DNA of 64,000 nt from Brachypodium distachyon (lineage: Eukaryota > Streptophyta > Magnoliopsida > Poales > Poaceae), in the NCBI RefSeq assembly GCF_000005505.3, contig NC_016131.3:9445501-9509500 (forward strand), given 5' to 3'. The notes below the pieces were generated by a model that worked only from the letters and a program-made list of their open reading frames with translations, had not been told where the DNA came from and searched no databases. Made by a program: the position numbers and the translations under genes. Position 1 is the stretch's first letter. Every line of letters starts with the position of its first letter. Below, one piece after another: positions 59,792-64,000 of the stretch.

Positions 59792-62700
59792 CGCCTTTTG
59801 GCCCTACTCTGATATACTATCAGTATGAAGCAGGACTCTTTAGAAAAAAGGAAAGTACAGTGAGAAACTGAAATTTACAACAAGCATTACAGAAAGTACA
59901 TATCTTTTGCAAACCTAATGTATAAGCCGATAACCTTGTCCTATTTTGACGAGGAGGAGGCCGCCGGAGTACCCTTTGCGATGGATCATCGCATATCAAA
60001 CGGCAGTTAGAAGGGGACAAAAGCCATTCATTGTCATTTCGCCATCAACGTGCACATGCGGTGGGCGCATGGGCCGGCCGGCATTGGTTCGATCACCGCG
60101 GGAAGACGGCTACTGAATATTTAATAGCGTGATCATCCTCGTTAATTTTGTCTCCTCTCTTGGACCACCGTGAACATGCATGCGCTCTGAGAAATGCCAG
60201 TTAAGTAATTTAGCTGTACATGCATATGGTCCGATTACTAGCAGTAAGTAACTGGCTAGGAGAAGCAGATAATAACACTACTAGATCAAGAACAAAAACG
60301 CGCGCAGGAGTTCAGTAGTCACCGAATCTGTACGTACGCGCCCTGTTTTGGTTGCAGTCTAGCACGATAAATAGTTGATGTACTGATAATTCACAGTGCT
60401 GCACAGCAGCGACCGCCATGGGGAACTAATGAATCGAGTTTAGTGAGCACGGGAGCGGGTTGTAATGTAAGGCGCGCTTGCTCGCACGTACCGTCGACCA
60501 AAGGACACGCGAAATTCATCGCTGTCGTCCGTACTAGCTGGGCCTGACGAAGCAGCAGTTGCTAGCTTTTCGGGGTCGACGGCCATCCATGGCCCTGGTG
60601 GCCTGATCCCATGAGAGATCGAGCAGGGACGAACGGAACAGCAGGTGATCGAGCAAGGAGGGAGGGTCACGCCGTCACGGTCCAGGGCATGCACACCAGC
60701 GTCACGCCATGTGCGCCATTAATGGCCCGGCGGTGATGGCAGCTGGTTGGTTGCACGGTTTGCACAACACATCTGATGCACTAGTACGTGTGATACCGAT
60801 GAACCACCCGACCCAACCCAACCCCCTGTACGTGAGGTGCGCCACCAACGTACCGCATTTCGTCCACGGCCGGCCTGGGTACGGTCGTATATAATCAGAG
60901 ATGGAATGGTACAATCGATCGGGCAAGAGACTATTCTAGCTCTGACCATCGATCATTAAGAAGATCCGTGGAGTACTTACACGAAGGTCCCCAGAAAAAG
61001 AAAAGCAAAAAAGCAAATTCTGGATGCATCATTTCGTTTATGCAGACGAAATACTACATGCATATGTCTCGAAACTTGCAACTCGGATGGCATGCATGAT
61101 GCATGCCTGCCAAGGATGACTGATCAGGTTGTATGCATGTATGGTGCAACAGCGTCATGTGCTCCAACAGTTGCCACTTGCAACAGCCGTTACCGGGCTT
61201 AATTGGGCATGCAGATCGCGCTCGATTAATTGTATTGGTGCCGCCACTGTCCACGTCTGACATCCATCTCTACATGTACGTGTACCGAAAGCGAGGCTGC
61301 GAGCGTGTTAGATGGTTAACTGGCGGTTCTACTTCTATCTCCAGCTTATCAGGGAATCAGGGATCAGTGCAGTAAAACATGCGACATGTCAACTGACACA
61401 AGTGATAATTTCGTTGGTCGTGAGGCTATGTGGCTCCGATCCGGTCTTTGGCAACAGGTCTTCTCAACAGTTACAGGCTTTGGCTTACAGCCCTTCAGAA
61501 AAAACAGCAGTGACAGGCGCTAGGCAGACGTTGTGCATGCAGGGACCCGTATTGTGGTTTACGACGGCGATTCTGTAGTCTGTGCATGTCTTTACATGCA
61601 GTAACGCTAAGCTAGCGCCACTGTGGTGATGCATGGAGCCGGAAGAAGAAACTGTTGATGATGCGGCCCCTGATTCCGCCTTGATGAATTCAATTCTGCC
61701 ATGCAAAAAAAGATTGTACCGCAAGGCGGTCCTTCCAAAACGTCCGTACAAATTATACTTGCCCGCATATACATAGGACTGCTCTTTCAATTGTTTGTCT
61801 TTTTTGTAAGTCTGTTTAAGTGCTCATTATCGAAATCGCATCCAAAATTAGAACCATACATACATGGCAATCTGCGGCGAGATTTTGAACGACGTCGCCA
61901 TCTGATACAAAACAAACACACGCACAGCTGCGCTGCACCTGCACGCGGATGCAAAAGGCAGAGTCCTTCCAAACCTCCTCCGGTGGAAGTGGAACAGCCG
62001 GCCGGCCAGTTTGTTTGCTCTATGAGCCTGGGCCTTGGATGCTCTTTTCCATAGCATGCAACCCGGCGGCCCCTGCTTTGTCCTCTCCCTTCTACACGTG
62101 CAGACACGAGAGCGACAAAACACCCGAGCCGTCTGCGCTATAAACAAAGCAAACTGTGGTTTAGATGTTCAGTTAATGCCCTCGTAGCTACTACTACGTG
62201 CTGCAACTGCTCGTGCATGCATCATGCATAATGGTTTTATGTATCTGATACGGGAGTGCCAGACCACCGCATTGTGAGGGTGTCTTATGTTTATTTTGCC
62301 CCTTTCTCCTCGTCGCCACATGGGTAGTAGATCGATCCTATCTTTTCTTTATTTATCTCATATGTATATTCACTCCCAATGCCTTAAAGAATGAAAATGG
62401 ATGTTCGTGGGCTGCAACTTATTATTGTTAATCTGTACGTCATTTTGTCTGTACCAACTTTCCTTGACGGAAGTTCAATAGAAACATCCTGTCTCTAGGT
62501 TTTGTTGTATGCGAAAGCGAAAAAATATATTTCCGGTCAGTGCTTGAAACAGACAATAGAAGCCTAGAGCTCACTACATGTCCATGTGGAACAAACTAAA
62601 ACCCAAAACATAAAAATACAATTCGCAGTCAACGAATAGAAATCGAAATGTCAATGGTGAAAGGGCTGAGATTTGTGAAAACTCCAGGCAGTTTAGCAAA

Positions 62701-62906
62701 CAACCCTTTTTAGCGCCTTTGACCGTAACGTAGTGTTCTGGCCTGTTGGCTGTTGGACTGTGGTTGTCAGTGGGCTAGCCCATCTCCTTCGCATAATATA
62801 ACGGAGCGGTAAGTGGGCTGTAATACAGCCTAGATTCATTTGTCTGAACTTGTCTGCCAGAACCAATGGCTCATCCCAGTAGTATCCTACGAAGCTAGTA
62901 TATTCT

Positions 62907-63021
62907 GCTCCCTCCATCTCATATTAAACGATTTTCTATTACATGTATCTAGACGTTTTTTAGCATGGATACATCCATATTTGGAGAAAATTGAGTCACT
63001 TAATATGAGACGGAGGGAGTA
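62907..63021. mobile_element. Stowaway-like MITE
   Basis: Ends CTCCCTCCATCTCATATTAA and TTAATATGAGACGGAGGGAG, interior ATGTATCTAGACGTTTTTTA. Same subfamily as 17774-17889. Confidence 0.85.
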
Positions 63022-63592
63022 AAAAAAAGACGAGGCAGATTCACACTTCTTGCAGGCAGCAGTGGCTGTCAGAAATGTGAACGGGTTACGGAGTTACAAA
63101 TTGATTAGATTCGGACATATATACGCAGACTGGCAATCCTTTACTGATGCAACCAAATTCCGCTGTAATGGAACAAAACCTAGGCTCGCTGCATATCAAA
63201 TCGTTGCATAGAACTGATGAAGAAAGAAAGAAAACAGAAAGAGAAGCTACTGTGCACAGGAGTGTGGAGGTTTGGTAAGTGGTAACACCTTCCTATCGAT
63301 CTTTGACTTCCGCATCTAATATTAAACGAAATTCAGTTTCGGATAAAGATAATATTTGAACCAAAAGCCTCGAGTTTAAGGATTCGACTGACGCCACTTG
63401 AAATCAAACTGCGCAGCTTACTTTACATCCACGATTAAATCCAATTAAGTGAGCAACGAGTATCAATCACTATGTTCCTTTTTCATTCCGACCGTGGAAC
63501 TCTGATACGTCCGGTGCTTCTCACCCACAAACGAACACGAATATACGATCTGTAGCATACAGCACTAAGCACTGTACTAGAGAACATCAACA

Positions 63593-64000
63593 CTAGTCTG
63601 TACTCCGTATAATCTGACGATCATCCACTTCCGGGATTGCCCCCAGCCTGACCACGCTCTCCTCCGCGACCCCACAAGAGCTCTTGCAAGAGAGTCCAAG
63701 GCCGAGGCCAAGCCCAAGCCTGAGCCTAAGCCCGGCCCATCCAAGCAACTTCTGGGCCTCCAGCTGCCCCCTCCCGGCCTTCCTGCCGCTCGCGGTGCAG
63801 GCGATGTAGGCCGCGAGAAACGGGTCCTCCTCCGGCCGCACGGCCCGTCTGCTGGGCCTGCTCCTGGCCTGCGGCGACGCGGGCCCTCCAGGCGGCGGCG
63901 GCACGCGCAGCCGGTGCGGCACGTGCGCCTCTGCCTTCTTCGTTCGGCTGGAAGCCGGTGTCCTTCCGCCGACGGAGGGTTTCTTCTCTGCTTCGACGAC
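63593..64000 (-). CDS. Uncharacterised plant protein, C-terminal part (runs off the window)
   Basis: An open minus-strand frame enters from the right edge and stops at a TAG at 63595-63593, giving at least 135 residues. A Lys/Arg/Pro-rich, probably disordered part (AEKKPSVGGRTPASSRTKKA) precedes RPEEDPFLAAYIACTASGRK, a Leu/Gly repeat (GLRLRLGLGLGLGL), then SCKSSCGVAEESVVRLG. The pair DPFLAAYxACT and SCKxSCxVxE is a pattern I associate with unnamed plant proteins that end shortly after it. No function is assigned. The true start lies outside the window. The Leu/Gly run comes from imperfect hexanucleotide repeats (around 63690-63740). Confidence 0.65.
   Translation of the reverse strand, partial: VVEAEKKPSVGGRTPASSRTKKAEAHVPHRLRVPPPPGGPASPQARSRPSRRAVRPEEDPFLAAYIACTASGRKAGRGQLEAQKLLGWAGLRLRLGLGLGLGLSCKSSCGVAEESVVRLGAIPEVDDRQIIRSTD

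Larger units (their letters stand above)
57599..63592. other. Six-kb intergenic region
   Basis: After the DUF4378-like 3'UTR (GA-rich at 57600-57630) no gene was recognised. It contains a hAT-like MITE (58925-59168), a GAC microsatellite, a G19 run, one Stowaway element (62907-63021) and unclassified sequence. TGCATGC-rich palindromes cluster at 61070-61140. Confidence 0.45.

Noticed and set aside
61105..61130. TGCCAAGGATGACT resembles the core of miR169
   Set aside because: Only 12 bases match, and the flanks do not fold with a matching 3' arm: no complementary GGCAAG-type star segment lies within about 120 bp. Probably chance.

Overview
This window reads as nuclear DNA of a grass, most likely a small-genome pooid such as Brachypodium or a close relative. 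Reasons: spliced genes with plant splice sites, GC-rich single-exon genes standing in AT-rich intergenic DNA, about eleven genes in 64 kb, and many short Stowaway-type MITEs ending in the CTCCCTCCG motif and flanked by TA. The species is inferred, not proven.

Layout. The left edge (574-900, minus) holds the first two coding exons of an ankyrin-type protein that runs off the window. 1.4-7.3 kb is repeat-rich and includes a 5'-truncated LINE RNase H fragment with a 14-bp target-site duplication. The best-resolved locus is THIC (9080-13341, minus), the thiamin pyrimidine synthase. Five coding exons could be joined by hand into a 643-residue protein. It has a 5'UTR intron, a GC-AG intron, a donor site directly after the stop codon, and a TPP riboswitch at 7808-7925 in its 3'UTR. 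Next come a single-exon GATL/PARVUS-type glycosyltransferase (15995-17068, minus), 5.5 kb of nested MITEs, a tail-anchored RING E3 ligase (23078-23770, minus), a 0.7-kb retroposon with an 11-bp duplication, a VQ-motif protein (27474-27863, plus), a secreted Gly/Cys-rich protein (30154-30648, minus), an EVE-domain protein (32282-32800, minus) and a tiny two-exon gene for a 49-residue membrane protein (33503-36003, minus).

The right half has an F-box/LRR gene disabled by two offsetting frameshifts (37549-39926, plus), a small uncharacterised conserved-looking protein (41611-42015, plus), a gene-poor 8-kb stretch, a group-S-type bZIP factor (50329-50835, plus), a probable solo Copia LTR (52709-53786), a DUF4378-like two-exon gene with an upstream ORF (56420-57598, plus), 6 kb of intergenic DNA, and the 3' end of an uncharacterised minus-strand gene at the right edge.

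The genes are unrelated neighbours, as is normal in a plant chromosome. There is no operon, CRISPR array or other multi-gene system. The one integrated regulatory circuit visible is THIC: evening-element-like promoter boxes, then a coding region for a vitamin B1 enzyme, then a riboswitch that senses the pathway end product and lies downstream of a candidate regulated splice donor.
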